A DNA stretch of 60,240 bases, from NCBI RefSeq assembly GCF_000269905.1, contig NZ_AKIF01000001.1, positions 1 to 60,240 of the forward strand, in the 5' to 3' direction. The notes beneath the pieces are model-generated. The model ran no database searches and was not told the origin of the DNA. It saw nothing but the letters and a program-made list of their open reading frames with translations. The position numbers and the translations under genes are program-made. The first letter of the stretch is position 1; each line of letters begins with the position of its first letter. The DNA is from Alkalibacillus haloalkaliphilus C5. Lineage in GTDB: Bacteria; Bacillota; Bacilli; Bacillales; Alkalibacillaceae. Shown piece by piece: positions 24,875 to 34,542 of the stretch.

Positions 24875-25738
24875 CTACTTAAACAAGTTATTCAACAAAT
24901 TCCATGCTTCATCACCCGTCAACAAATAGCCATCCACTAGCACTTCTGACATTACTGCTTGATAAGCATGAGAGTTTACTTCAAACACTAACGTGACTTC
25001 ATATATTTCATCTCTTTGTAGTAAAGTTCCGGTATAGACAACTTCTTCTGTTACTCCTTCAAGGTCGTTCGTATTCCACTGACCAAACATAAATTTCTCT
25101 TCAAAAACTTCACCAACCGTGCGTCCGTCACCTTCAATCGTAGAGCGACTCACAATGTCTACTGTTGAATAATAACTCCTAGGCTCTACTCCAACAGGTT
25201 GTGCTTCTTCAACTCTGTCTTCAATTGCATCCACAACGATCAACAGCGCCATACTGACAATCGCTAATGCTAACAAAGCTAGAACACTAGATAATAAAGA
25301 CGTTTGCCCGGTCTTTTCTGCCCCACTCACTTGCACTTCCCGTGAAACTGGAGTATAAGCCAATATTTTAACATTGCGGTAAACATGAACCATATAATAC
25401 TGATTTCCTAAAGCACCAATAATTAAATGCGTAGCAAATATTACACCAACTATAGCTAATAAAAACCAGTCTGTAGAATATTCGTGCAACTGCCGATAAA
25501 CTAATACGCCGACTATAACAACTTTGAGAAATGCAAAAGCTACTGCATGACGGTACATTTTCCGATAAGCTAACCACATAACCCCAAATAAAAACGCAGC
25601 AAAATTCCACGAAAGCTTCGACTGCTTTCTCTTCATGTTTGTAAAGCTTTTTATATAATACCAATAATTCTTACCAATATAATCCTCAACAAGCCCCTCA
25701 TCCATACGGAAAACTCTCGGTTCTGTTTGTGAACTCAA
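24875..25738 (-). CDS. DUF2628 membrane protein with extended C-terminus
   Basis: 287 residues. The DUF2628 signature SKLSWNFAAFLFGVMWLAYRKMYRH (split around residues 39-63) is clear. Three to four helices follow, then a separate helix (about 150-170) and an outside-facing domain of about 110 residues that I do not recognise. The long frame's ATG has no ribosome site, so I start at TTG 25738 with GGAGAGAG upstream. It lies downstream of the protease terminator. Confidence 0.7.
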   Translation of the reverse strand: MSSQTEPRVFRMDEGLVEDYIGKNYWYYIKSFTNMKRKQSKLSWNFAAFLFGVMWLAYRKMYRHAVAFAFLKVVIVGVLVYRQLHEYSTDWFLLAIVGVIFATHLIIGALGNQYYMVHVYRNVKILAYTPVSREVQVSGAEKTGQTSLLSSVLALLALAIVSMALLIVVDAIEDRVEEAQPVGVEPRSYYSTVDIVSRSTIEGDGRTVGEVFEEKFMFGQWNTNDLEGVTEEVVYTGTLLQRDEIYEVTLVFEVNSHAYQAVMSEVLVDGYLLTGDEAWNLLNNLFK

Positions 25739-25825
25739 TTCTCTCTCTCCATTCCGCTTTCTGACTTGATACAATATTTTATTAAAAGCCGAAAACAAAC
25801 ATGACAATGGAGGTATCATAGTAAA

Positions 25826-25863
25826 CAAAAAGGCCCTAAGCCACTTTGTGACCTAAGGCCTTT
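25826..25863 (-). terminator. Terminator of the metalloprotease gene
   Basis: On the minus strand AAAGGCCTTAGGTCAC pairs with GTGGCTTAGGGCCTTT (few mismatches) and T5 follows. Confidence 0.88.
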
Positions 25864-25876
25864 AATTAACTGTTAT

Positions 25877-27555
25877 TTACTCTTCATAAATTCCAACTTG
25901 GTCAAAACCGCTAGCTGTTGCTATTGCTTCTTCACTACCTTCACCATATAGATCTATGGCAGACTGAATGAGCACTTGACGAGCTTCTTGGAAGTCAGAA
26001 TAAGGCGTTAAATAGTGAACAAGTGCACGGTAATAAATTTGACCTAAAGCATCTCTTCCAATCTCTTGTGCAGTTAAATAAGCGGCGTGGTTAATAATTG
26101 AAGAGTTAATGTGTACACCACCATTATCCAAATGAAGTGGCAAATCGTAATACTCATCCATGTGTGATGGGTATAAACCATCGCCATTTCCATAAGGGAT
26201 GTAAGCTTCATTTACCGGAAACTTACTTGGGTCACTTAAGCTACGAAGTGCTGTGCGTCCATCTGCAATAGCACCTGGTCCCATAATATCTTCACCAATC
26301 TCCCAGTTTTCATCATCAATAATTGCGCCGAAAATATCAGCATAAGCCTCATTTAATGCCCCTGGTTGATTACGGTACACTAAATTCGCAGTATTTGTAA
26401 TCACACCGTGAGTCATTTCGTGCGCAGCAACATCAAGCCCCGCCGATAGAGGAACCATAAAATCGCCATCACCATTACCATAAGTCATATGTTGTCCATT
26501 CCAGAAAGCATTATTAAAATCTGTTCCATAATTTACATAAGATATAATCGCCATACCCTCATCATCTAATGAGTTACGGTCGTGCTCTTCTTTGTAGTAC
26601 TCATAAACAATTTCAGAATTGTAATGGGCATCAACAGCAGGGTGATGGTATTCATCTTTAAAAGATGCACTGTTGTTTTCTGCTAGCTCTCCAGTATTAT
26701 AATCGTAAGTATAGATTCCTTCTATCCCCTCATGTGAATGGTCCGCTAGCATAAACATAGTACCACCTTTGTCTGGCTTCACTCTAGACATATGAAGATC
26801 ATCACGATGTTCACCGTGAACACCAGTTCCAACTCCTTTATGGTCTTCCATTGCATCTTCGTATTCTTCAACAGGGTGTAAAGCATTAAACTGATCAACA
26901 ACTTGTCCATTATGAGCATCAACATAAACGTACCAATACCTGGTTCACCAGACATAAAATTCACATTTACTTTATGTGTTAAGTAATGATCATCACCAAA
27001 AGGATAAATGACAAGTTCGGACTCTGGTTCATAAGTTAAGTCATCTGGTGCACCTACCGAAGATTTAGCAAGTTCTATCGCTTCTGCTTCACTTAGACTA
27101 AGTTCTGTTTCAAATCCATCTAAAAATGAATCATCGCTAATATGACCATTCATAGAGGTCACTTCATTTTCATCATTAAAATGAACAATAATTTCTGCTC
27201 CCTCTACTGGAATCCCACTTTTTTCCTGATTGAAACGAATGTGTGTCATTCCAAGTTCATCTTCCTGAACTTCCTTAGCTTTAAAATTTTCCTCTACTTG
27301 TTGAACACCATGTTCATTCCTTTGAGCGATTAAGTAATCCTTGGCGCTATTCACATCACTACTTTCAAAACGTTGTGCATGCTTTTCTTGCACAAATACA
27401 GGGACATGATCAGGTAACTCCTTTACTTTTTGTTGAGCAACTGTACTTGGAACCTGAACATCTCCATCTTCCACTAAAGCATAACTTGTTTGAAATCCTC
27501 CAAACAATAACGTTGAGGCTAATACAATAGATGTCGTTTTTCTCATCTTTTTCAT
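25877..27555 (-). pseudogene. Thermolysin-type neutral protease (bacillolysin), frameshifted
   Basis: Reads as a complete secreted M4 protease broken once. Signal peptide (1-26, ending QTSYA), FTP and PepSY-like propeptide, then catalytic domain with HEMTHG (zinc ligands and Glu), NEAYADIFG (third ligand) and NGGVHINSSI. The propeptide frame and the catalytic frame are offset by one base at about 26935-26940: the minus strand reads GGTATTGGTAC where GGTATTTGGTAC would restore GxWYVYVDAHNG. Repaired length is about 560 residues, normal for the family. Either a real inactivating deletion or a sequencing error. Confidence 0.85.
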
Positions 27556-27828
27556 ATTATTCCCTCCAATCTATTAATTAACTATAATTATAGACTGGAA
27601 AATATAGGATTTCATGATTAATTTTCATTATTTTTTGAAAATTAAATTAATAGTATAATAGTTTTACAGAAAGATTTAATAAGTTCGCTAACTATATATA
27701 AGATACAGTCTAAAGCCATGATGTTACTAAAGTATGATATTTCGTGTTGCAATTTTTCATAGGCTATGTGGACTATTGATATGAGCATAAATTTTGATAG
27801 AATCATATTTTGGATCGAACACAATAAT
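27556..27828. other. AT-rich upstream region of the protease gene
   Basis: A minus-strand TATAAT (in CCAGTCTATAATTATAG, about 27583-27599) with a weak -35 may be the protease promoter. I see no gene or RNA in the rest. Confidence 0.3.
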
Positions 27829-27868
27829 GAAAACCAGTCACGAAACTGTTAAATCATGACTGGTTTTT
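27829..27868 (-). terminator. Terminator of the ABC transporter operon
   Basis: AAAACCAGTCA and TGACTGGTTTT form an 11-bp stem with a 16-base loop; a short T tract follows on either strand. Confidence 0.7.
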
Positions 27869-27883
27869 CATCCCATGAACTAT

Positions 27884-28852
27884 TTATTCACCTGCTACAT
27901 CACGTTTAGTGAAGAATGTCCAAGCAAGTGTTAAAAATAAAACGAAATAAACAATTAACATTGTAATCGAAAATCCTAACGTCATACCTTCAAACATAAT
28001 ATTACCAGTACTAAACTGTTGTAAGTTTGTATTGGCAAAAAGAATATACTTAGCCCAGTCACGATTGGCGAAAAATTCTACGATCGTATTCCCTGTAAAC
28101 ATTAAGAAAATCGCTAATCCAATTGCTAATGAGCTTTGTCTAAAGATAGCTGAAATCATAAACGCAAATGTTGCCATCATAACTAAATTAACTAATCTGA
28201 ACCCATAAGTTCTCATTACTTCAGAGAATAAGCTTACTTCTTGAACACCATCTGGACGGTTAACGACCGTTGTAGCTGTAAAACCTTCGAAACCAAAGAA
28301 AATCATCCCTACAATTAATGATGAGACCCAAACAAATAATAAGGTCCATAGCGCAAATAACAAGACTGAAATATATTTTGTTAATAAAATTTGTGTTCTA
28401 GTTAAAGGGCGAATTAACAGTAATTTAATTGTTCCCCATTTAAATTCATTTGCAATAATTCCAGCCGCGACAATAATTGTGAATAAACTAACTAACGACA
28501 GAAGAAAAACATTCTCTTCAACAAATGCCCACGCGCCAAAATCATTAGGTGCTATGTCATTCTCCAACCTATAATTATTACGTTCAATCGTCTGTTCAAA
28601 TACTTTAATAGACGCTTCATTACTAAAATCAGCTTCCCTTAAGTTTTGAATTGTCTCATGACTTTGTTCATTATCTTGTTCCAACACTTGTTCCCAATTT
28701 TCATTGTTATCATTTACACCAGATGTTTGGGTAATCGCCGCTATACCAATTATTAACGCAAACAGAATAAAATACATAACCCAAGTCGGTTTTCTGACAT
28801 ATATTTTAATTTGTTCATTATATATTTGTTTAATAAAACTACTCAATGACAT
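27884..28852 (-). CDS. ABC-2 type transporter permease
   Basis: 322 residues with six predicted helices. The first (about 23-42) is followed by a large hydrophilic extracellular loop (about 43-110, rich in Asn/Glu), then NEFKWGTIKLLLIRPLTRTQILLTKYIS, typical of ABC-2 permeases. It overlaps the ATP-binding gene by 14 bases, a standard exporter pair. Substrate unknown; relatives handle bacitracin-like antibiotics or act in sporulation and membrane stress. Confidence 0.88.
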   Translation of the reverse strand: MSLSSFIKQIYNEQIKIYVRKPTWVMYFILFALIIGIAAITQTSGVNDNNENWEQVLEQDNEQSHETIQNLREADFSNEASIKVFEQTIERNNYRLENDIAPNDFGAWAFVEENVFLLSLVSLFTIIVAAGIIANEFKWGTIKLLLIRPLTRTQILLTKYISVLLFALWTLLFVWVSSLIVGMIFFGFEGFTATTVVNRPDGVQEVSLFSEVMRTYGFRLVNLVMMATFAFMISAIFRQSSLAIGLAIFLMFTGNTIVEFFANRDWAKYILFANTNLQQFSTGNIMFEGMTLGFSITMLIVYFVLFLTLAWTFFTKRDVAGE

Positions 28853-29762
28853 TCTCTCCCGTCAGTTCAAAGAATTTATCTTCTAACGTTCCTTTCAAAG
28901 CAACAACTTGATAAACATCGACTTGATGTTCAACTAACGTCTTAACAATAGCAGGAACTTGATCTTTTTCTATTTGACATGATAGAAAGCCTTTTTGAAC
29001 ACTAGACTCTATTTGTAATTGATCACTCAAAATGTCTTGCGCCTGATCTATTGGTGTTACATCTAACTGAAGTTTGATAACATCTTCATCTTGATCATCT
29101 GACTTTCCAATAGATTCAAAGTTCACCATCTTACCATGTTGGATAATTCCAACACGATCACACATTAGCTCAATTTCAGACAGTAAATGGCTTGAAATAA
29201 TAACAGCAATATTTTCTTCTTCAGCAAGTCTTCTAATATACTGACGAATTTCACTAATACCTGCAGGGTCAAGCCCATTAGTAGGTTCATCCAAAATTAA
29301 TATAGAAGGTTTATGTAATAAAGCTTGTGCAATCCCTAACCTTTGACGCATCCCAAGCGAGTAACGCTTTACTTTTTCATTAATACGTTTCTCTAAACCT
29401 ACTAATTGAATAACTTCTCGAATCCGCTCATTTGTTACACCTGGATGCATTCTGGCATAATGCTTCAGGTTTTTATATCCACTCATAAATGGATACATTT
29501 CTGGGTTTTCGATAATGGCCCCTACTTCACTAATAGCATCCTTGTATTCTTTTTGAATACTTTTACCAAGTATTTTAATATTACCTTCTGTAATACTTAG
29601 TAGTCCGACCATCATACGTATTGTAGTCGTTTTACCTGCACCATTAGGTCCAATCAACCCAAATACCTCACCGCGATAAACGGAAAAATCTACTCCTTTT
29701 ATAATCTCATGTTTGCCAATTTTTTTATGAACATTACTCAATTCCATTGCAACATTCGACAA
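28839..29762 (-). CDS. ABC transporter ATP-binding protein
   Basis: 307 residues with Walker A GPNGAGKTT (about 39-47), signature YSLGMRQRLGIAQ, Walker B LILDEPTNGLDPAG and the H-loop SSHLLSE. A C-terminal extension of about 80 residues resembles the BcrA-type DUF4162 region. Start is TTG with GGAGG nine bases upstream; an internal ATG is less likely. It forms an exporter with the permease that overlaps it. Confidence 0.92.
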   Translation of the reverse strand: MSNVAMELSNVHKKIGKHEIIKGVDFSVYRGEVFGLIGPNGAGKTTTIRMMVGLLSITEGNIKILGKSIQKEYKDAISEVGAIIENPEMYPFMSGYKNLKHYARMHPGVTNERIREVIQLVGLEKRINEKVKRYSLGMRQRLGIAQALLHKPSILILDEPTNGLDPAGISEIRQYIRRLAEEENIAVIISSHLLSEIELMCDRVGIIQHGKMVNFESIGKSDDQDEDVIKLQLDVTPIDQAQDILSDQLQIESSVQKGFLSCQIEKDQVPAIVKTLVEHQVDVYQVVALKGTLEDKFFELTGENVIE

Positions 29763-29943
29763 AATAAAAAACCTCCTCTAATCCAGTCTGAAACTTCAAA
29801 TCAGACCAAAAATTTACATATTACTATACTATCAGAAAACACATAATAATTGAATTATATTTAGGATAATTTATCCTCTAAAGGCATCAAACACGTTCGA
29901 AACATTTAATCATATAAAAAAGAAAAAGTATTTAGGATTATTG

Positions 29944-29982
29944 AACCCCAAAAACTAGATTTTTACTCTAACTTTTGGGGTA
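29944..29982. other. Inverted repeat after the UvrD-like gene
   Basis: ACCCCAAAA and TTTTTGGGGT flank about 19 bases. It lies beyond the helicase stop and may stabilise or end that RNA, though no long T run follows. Confidence 0.45.
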
Positions 29983-30006
29983 CAGAATCTTACTTGTTGC
30001 TCTATT

Positions 30007-32160
30007 TTAATTAACTTCTTCTAGTAATCCATGATATAAGCAAGTACTTAAGACTAGCTCTTTTAAGTCACTTTCAAATTGGATCATAATTGAGTCACTT
30101 AACCAGTCAACAATAACTCCTTGACCAAACACTCGGTGTTTTACTTTTAGCCCAATTGAAACCTCTTCTTCTGATTGGATGGCATTAGGATTATGCCGCT
30201 TCTTTTTCACTTCAGGCTTTGGCTTTTGTTCAAGTGGATTAACTATACGATTAACATCTAAGTACAGCTTAGATGGTTGAACTTTAGCATTGAATTTTCT
30301 CTCATAAGTTAATAATTCTAACCTTGTCTCAGCCCTAGTCATGCCTACATAAAAGAGACGTACAGCTTCCTCCATTGGTTCTACATCACCTTCTTTGTAA
30401 GCTTCAATGTCAGACCGGGCAGGAATGACACCTTGAACTAAATCGACCATGAATACAGTTGGAAACTCAAGCCCCTTCGCACTATGAAACGTCGACAAAG
30501 TAACTGCATCTTGATGTTTATTAAACTTTGATTGTTTCATTAACGTCTCTAAATGCTGAAGACGTTTCGCAAAACCAATCATATCATCAGCCTTCTCAGC
30601 AATGACTTCAAGTAAGTTTAACGTCTCCATTAGCCCCTCTTCATTAAACCCTAAACGTTTACACATATCTTTAATGACTCTCTCATAGCCAAGTTCTTTT
30701 CGAATTTGACGAATGACTTCTTTCGGCGAGTACTCATGCATCTTTTGGTAAACTAACTGATAATGTTTGAACTTTTTAAATTGAAAGTCCTTTAACTGAC
30801 CATAGGAGAGTAACTTTTCAAAAACAGACTGGTTTGTCTCCCTTCTTCTCGCTTGTTCAACTTGATTTTTCGACAGATAGCCATGAAATTTCGAGAATAT
30901 CCGCTCAAAAATGTCAATTCGAGTCTGGTCATATGTTAAACGCATAAAATTTAATATATCTTGTACAACCCAATGCTTGAAGAAACGATGATCTGAATCT
31001 TTCATATAAAATGGAATTCCCGCTTCACTTAATGCATCAGCGAGAACAATTGATGAGCTATTATTACGGTACAACAACGCAATGTCTTGATATCCTTTAG
31101 CCTCTTTTAATTCCTCTATGACGTACTCAATTTGCTTGCGATCTGAATGAAATGAATTTAACTGGATCTGTTCATGTGACGCGTTTTCTGTAAACATGTT
31201 TTTGTCATAACGGTTTTTATTCTGTTTAATAAACTGGTTCGCTGTTTGTACAATTTCTTGTGAGGAACGGTAATTTTGTTCCATCTTTAATATTTGTGCA
31301 TTTGGATATACTTTTTGAAAATCTAATAAATACTTTGGCTCAGCAGCACGCCACGTATAAATCGACTGGTCATCATCAGCTACAACACATAAGTTTTGAT
31401 GGTTGTTAACTAACTTTTCGATGATCGCATGCTGAACCATCGACGTATCTTGACTCTCGTCTGTGAGAATATAGTCAAATTGGTTTTGATACTTTAATAG
31501 TAGATTATTGTCATTTTCGAAAGCTTCATGAGCAATTGTTAACATATCATCATAGTCTACTAACAAATGAGAAGGCGTCTGTTGTTTGAACGATTCGTAT
31601 TGTCTCAAAATCTCGTAAGCATTCGTCACATCACATTCAACCACATGCCACTGGTCTTCTGGCAGTAGTTTATTTTTCACTAGACTAATATAAGTTGATA
31701 ACTCCTCTAACTGATCATCTGTAATAGACTCTTCATTTAGCTGACTGTATAGGTCACGAAGCACCATTCTTTTATGATACTGTGGCCGGTCAACTTCTCC
31801 TTCAATCAACTCATATGTAACGCATTGTTTACGTAAATATTCACGCACGACTTGAAAAGCCAAACTATGAATTGTTGAAAAATCTACTACTTCTAAGTTC
31901 GGGAAAAAGGTTTGGTAACGCTCCTTCATATCAACTGCTGACGCACGGCTAAAGGTTACAGCTTTAATCCGTTCAGGCCTAATACCTTTTTCTTCTATTA
32001 AATAACCTATTCGCATAATAATTGTAGTCGTCTTACCTGAACCAGGCGAAGCTAATAGAAGTAGAGGCCCTTCTGTTGTTAGAACGGCTTTTTGCTGGAC
32101 TTCATTCAAAGTAATCCCAAGTTCGTGCTGCTTTTTATGTAAAAATGGATGTAGACTCAT
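30007..32160 (-). CDS. UvrD/PcrA-like ATP-dependent DNA helicase
   Basis: 717 residues of superfamily 1A. Motifs: Q motif LNEVQQKAV, Walker A SPGSGKTT (about 37-44), TFSRASAVDMKERY (Ia), DESQDTS (II), DDDQSIYTWRAAEP (III), QNYRSSQEIV (IV), TLSTFHSAKGLEFPTVF (V) and VGMTRAETRL (VI). The C-terminal KVKHRVFGQGVIVDW segment resembles the tail of PcrA that contacts RNA polymerase, and it is shorter than essential PcrA. It probably corresponds to a YjcD-like second helicase. The next gene upstream is separated by the repeat array. Confidence 0.9.
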   Translation of the reverse strand: MSLHPFLHKKQHELGITLNEVQQKAVLTTEGPLLLLASPGSGKTTTIIMRIGYLIEEKGIRPERIKAVTFSRASAVDMKERYQTFFPNLEVVDFSTIHSLAFQVVREYLRKQCVTYELIEGEVDRPQYHKRMVLRDLYSQLNEESITDDQLEELSTYISLVKNKLLPEDQWHVVECDVTNAYEILRQYESFKQQTPSHLLVDYDDMLTIAHEAFENDNNLLLKYQNQFDYILTDESQDTSMVQHAIIEKLVNNHQNLCVVADDDQSIYTWRAAEPKYLLDFQKVYPNAQILKMEQNYRSSQEIVQTANQFIKQNKNRYDKNMFTENASHEQIQLNSFHSDRKQIEYVIEELKEAKGYQDIALLYRNNSSSIVLADALSEAGIPFYMKDSDHRFFKHWVVQDILNFMRLTYDQTRIDIFERIFSKFHGYLSKNQVEQARRRETNQSVFEKLLSYGQLKDFQFKKFKHYQLVYQKMHEYSPKEVIRQIRKELGYERVIKDMCKRLGFNEEGLMETLNLLEVIAEKADDMIGFAKRLQHLETLMKQSKFNKHQDAVTLSTFHSAKGLEFPTVFMVDLVQGVIPARSDIEAYKEGDVEPMEEAVRLFYVGMTRAETRLELLTYERKFNAKVQPSKLYLDVNRIVNPLEQKPKPEVKKKRHNPNAIQSEEEVSIGLKVKHRVFGQGVIVDWLSDSIMIQFESDLKELVLSTCLYHGLLEEVN

Positions 32161-32211
32161 GGTAGATCTCCTTCTAAATCAACTCTTCTATTATTCTAGC
32201 ATGATTATGAT

Positions 32212-32337
32212 GGCGTTCGCTGATAAAATCTTGTGAGCGCTGATAAAATATAGCGAACGCTGATAAATTTTCGTGAGCGCCGATAAAATATAGCGAACGC
32301 TGATAAAATTCCATGAGTGCTGATAAAACTCCGCGAG
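32212..32337. repeat. Six-unit exact 20-bp tandem repeat array
   Basis: TGATAAA (once CGATAAA) recurs at 32221, 32241, 32261, 32281, 32301 and 32321, exactly every 20 bases. The preceding half-unit alternates between TGTGAGCGC-like and TAGCGAACGC-like forms. It fills the gap between the two helicase genes and abuts the stop of the upstream one. A spurious 63-codon minus frame runs through it. Related in unit design to the patch at 15791-15945. Confidence 0.9.
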
Positions 32338-34062
32338 TCAACTCTCCACCTTTTGCGCTCCCCAAAAATGTTCAAATCGTGTATAGGCTAGTGGCTTACC
32401 GAGACGCATTAAGTTATCGGCAAAATCTATAATCGTACATTGTTCTGTCCCACCAAACTTAGGTCCGCGCAATCCACGACCAATAATTTGTTCATACAAA
32501 ATATCACTTGTCGTTGGACGTGTCATAACGATGTACTCTGTGTTCGGCGCGTCAAACCCCGTCGTTAAGACGCCATAATTGAATAAATAGTCGAGTTCGC
32601 CCTTTTTAAAGGCATCAATATAAATTCGTCTTAATCCTTTTGACGTTTGCGATGAAATCGAAGCTGCTTTTCGACCTAATGCGTTCATAACCGATGATAA
32701 AAATTCCGCATGCTCGACTGTACAAGCATATACAAGGGCTGGTTTTCCTTTTGGAATGTCTAATAACCGCTCAATAATCATTTCATTACGACCTTCATCA
32801 GCGGCTAATTCCTTGAGGAACTCTTTCGTTAAATCTTGGTCTTCATTAACGTCATCTTCATCGACTTCATAATCTTTGCCTGATTCATGGATAATGTGGA
32901 TTGGAGTTGCCAAAAAACCTTCATCTCTAAAGTAGCGAATTGGATTTTCTTCGTATTCTTTAAAATCAGGTAGTTGTGGCTTAATTAAATGCGCTTCGAA
33001 CTCGCCAACTAGTTGTTCTGTCTCACCAAAACTACGCCCTGGTGTTGCGGTTAGGCCACATACAGGGAACAAGTCTTCACCACAAAGTTCACGGGCTTTA
33101 TTAATTAACAATTTATAGCTAGGCGCTGCAGCATGGTGAGCCTCATCAATAATCATAGCACCGCAGTTTTGTAAGATTTCTGTTATAACTGGATCTTCAG
33201 CCTTCAGGCGCGAAACAATTTGTTGAATGCTAGCTACAACTGCCCCACCTGTTAGATCTTCTACACCCACTTCACCACCATTAAAGTATCGATAAACTCG
33301 TAACGTTTCTGGGTAATCCTTTTCTTGCCACATATCAGCAATACAAGAGATGGCTTGTTCACAAAGTTCTGCACTTTGAGCGATCCATACCATATATTTC
33401 TGTTCAGAAAAGTGAACATGCATCCATTCTATAAAACTTTCAACCGCTACACGTGTCTTACCACCACCTGTTGGTAATGTAACGATACAACGCGTTTGAT
33501 CACCATTCAACTCCAACACATCGAGCATGTCGTCCTTTAACTGTTCCTGAAAATCAACTAACGGTGGCACTGTTTTTCTCGCTTCAACATCCATTACAGC
33601 TGATTGATTTGTTGTTTTAGGCATTTTAACGCCAGAGAATACGAGTGGAAAGCCAAGAGTTGAAACAAAATCGCGCGGCCAAACGCGACCATCACTCCAA
33701 CGTTTCTCAGCTAGCGCTTTGTACATATAAGATGGTGATGTAATCTTCTTACCGCTTCTCGGATTTCGTTCATAGAGTGCAATCAAGTCTTGCTCTGCTA
33801 ACCGCCTTAATAAATACTCGCGAAGTTGTCTGACGGCTTGACCACTTCCTTTGAACAACTCAGCACCTTTTTCAATGACAACCATTCTTGCCAGCTCTTC
33901 TGTAGAAAGCGTTCCACCTTTAAACGTCTTATAATGACGACTAATCTCTTTAATATTTTCTTTACCTAAAAGACCTTGTATGATTCGATTCGGTACTTGA
34001 TATGTATTGATTAATAGATCAACTGCCTGATCTATTTCTTTATTCGATAAATATGAAGACAT
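32338..34062 (-). CDS. DEAD/DEAH-box helicase (type III restriction Res-like)
   Basis: 574 residues of superfamily 2. Walker A TLPTGGGKTRVAVESF (about 188-203), DEAHHA (II), GLTATPGR (III), and QIIGRGLRGP (VI) are all present. About 120 N-terminal residues precede the motor; I do not recognise them. No methyltransferase or specificity gene is near, so a restriction role is unsupported. I start at ATG 34062 because GGGAGAGG lies nine bases upstream, rather than the longer frame. The stop touches the repeat array. Confidence 0.85.
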   Translation of the reverse strand: MSSYLSNKEIDQAVDLLINTYQVPNRIIQGLLGKENIKEISRHYKTFKGGTLSTEELARMVVIEKGAELFKGSGQAVRQLREYLLRRLAEQDLIALYERNPRSGKKITSPSYMYKALAEKRWSDGRVWPRDFVSTLGFPLVFSGVKMPKTTNQSAVMDVEARKTVPPLVDFQEQLKDDMLDVLELNGDQTRCIVTLPTGGGKTRVAVESFIEWMHVHFSEQKYMVWIAQSAELCEQAISCIADMWQEKDYPETLRVYRYFNGGEVGVEDLTGGAVVASIQQIVSRLKAEDPVITEILQNCGAMIIDEAHHAAAPSYKLLINKARELCGEDLFPVCGLTATPGRSFGETEQLVGEFEAHLIKPQLPDFKEYEENPIRYFRDEGFLATPIHIIHESGKDYEVDEDDVNEDQDLTKEFLKELAADEGRNEMIIERLLDIPKGKPALVYACTVEHAEFLSSVMNALGRKAASISSQTSKGLRRIYIDAFKKGELDYLFNYGVLTTGFDAPNTEYIVMTRPTTSDILYEQIIGRGLRGPKFGGTEQCTIIDFADNLMRLGKPLAYTRFEHFWGAQKVES

Positions 34063-34181
34063 AATAATCAACCTCTCCCACAACATTCTCTATTTATTCT
34101 ATAATATATTGCTATAAAACAAATAGAAAATATCACCGAACAGAAGCATTCCAATGTTTGGGATATTTTCTACTAACTTTG

Positions 34182-34370
34182 TTATTTATTGTTTTCCCCT
34201 TTTCCTCCACCTAACTCTCGGTCCATCTTTTCATCAAATGATTCCTCTTCTAAGTTATGGTACTCCTCATGTATGCCAAGGTGTTTCATCATGTAGTTAA
34301 CTTTGGAATTAATCGATATGACTAAAACAAAAATTGTAATGAACATAATGATCCCAATTATATACCACAT
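34182..34370 (-). CDS. Small single-helix membrane protein
   Basis: 62 residues: one hydrophobic helix (about 3-20), then a charged tail with acidic EEYHNLEEESFDEKMDREL and GGGKGENNK at the end. Ribosome site GGGGGAGC before ATG. Helix-plus-acidic-tail proteins of this kind are common and uncharacterised in Bacillus. Confidence 0.6.
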   Translation of the reverse strand: MWYIIGIIMFITIFVLVISINSKVNYMMKHLGIHEEYHNLEEESFDEKMDRELGGGKGENNK

Positions 34371-34542
34371 GGAAAGCTCCCCCTTTCACCAACCTTTTGC
34401 CCAATCTTAACATAATTTTTTCAAAAAAATGGTTAAATAATCGCTTTAATTGTCATAATGTTTTTAGAGCTTCTAAATTGTATAACGCACTATGGCCATA
34501 TAAAATATAAGTAAAGGTTAATAATGAAAGGACGTAAACTCA

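Noticed and set aside
26779-27555. Separate protease inhibitor gene made only of the propeptide
   Set aside because: The downstream frame continues the same protein after a single-base break, so one broken gene is the simpler reading.
32212-32337. CRISPR array
   Set aside because: Units are contiguous with no unique spacers, period 20, and no cas genes are near.
32174-32365. A 63-codon minus-strand frame through the repeat array
   Set aside because: It is produced by the 20-base repeats, has no ribosome site and runs into the helicase gene.
32338-34062. Type III restriction system
   Set aside because: Only the helicase is present; no methyltransferase or nuclease domain was found nearby.
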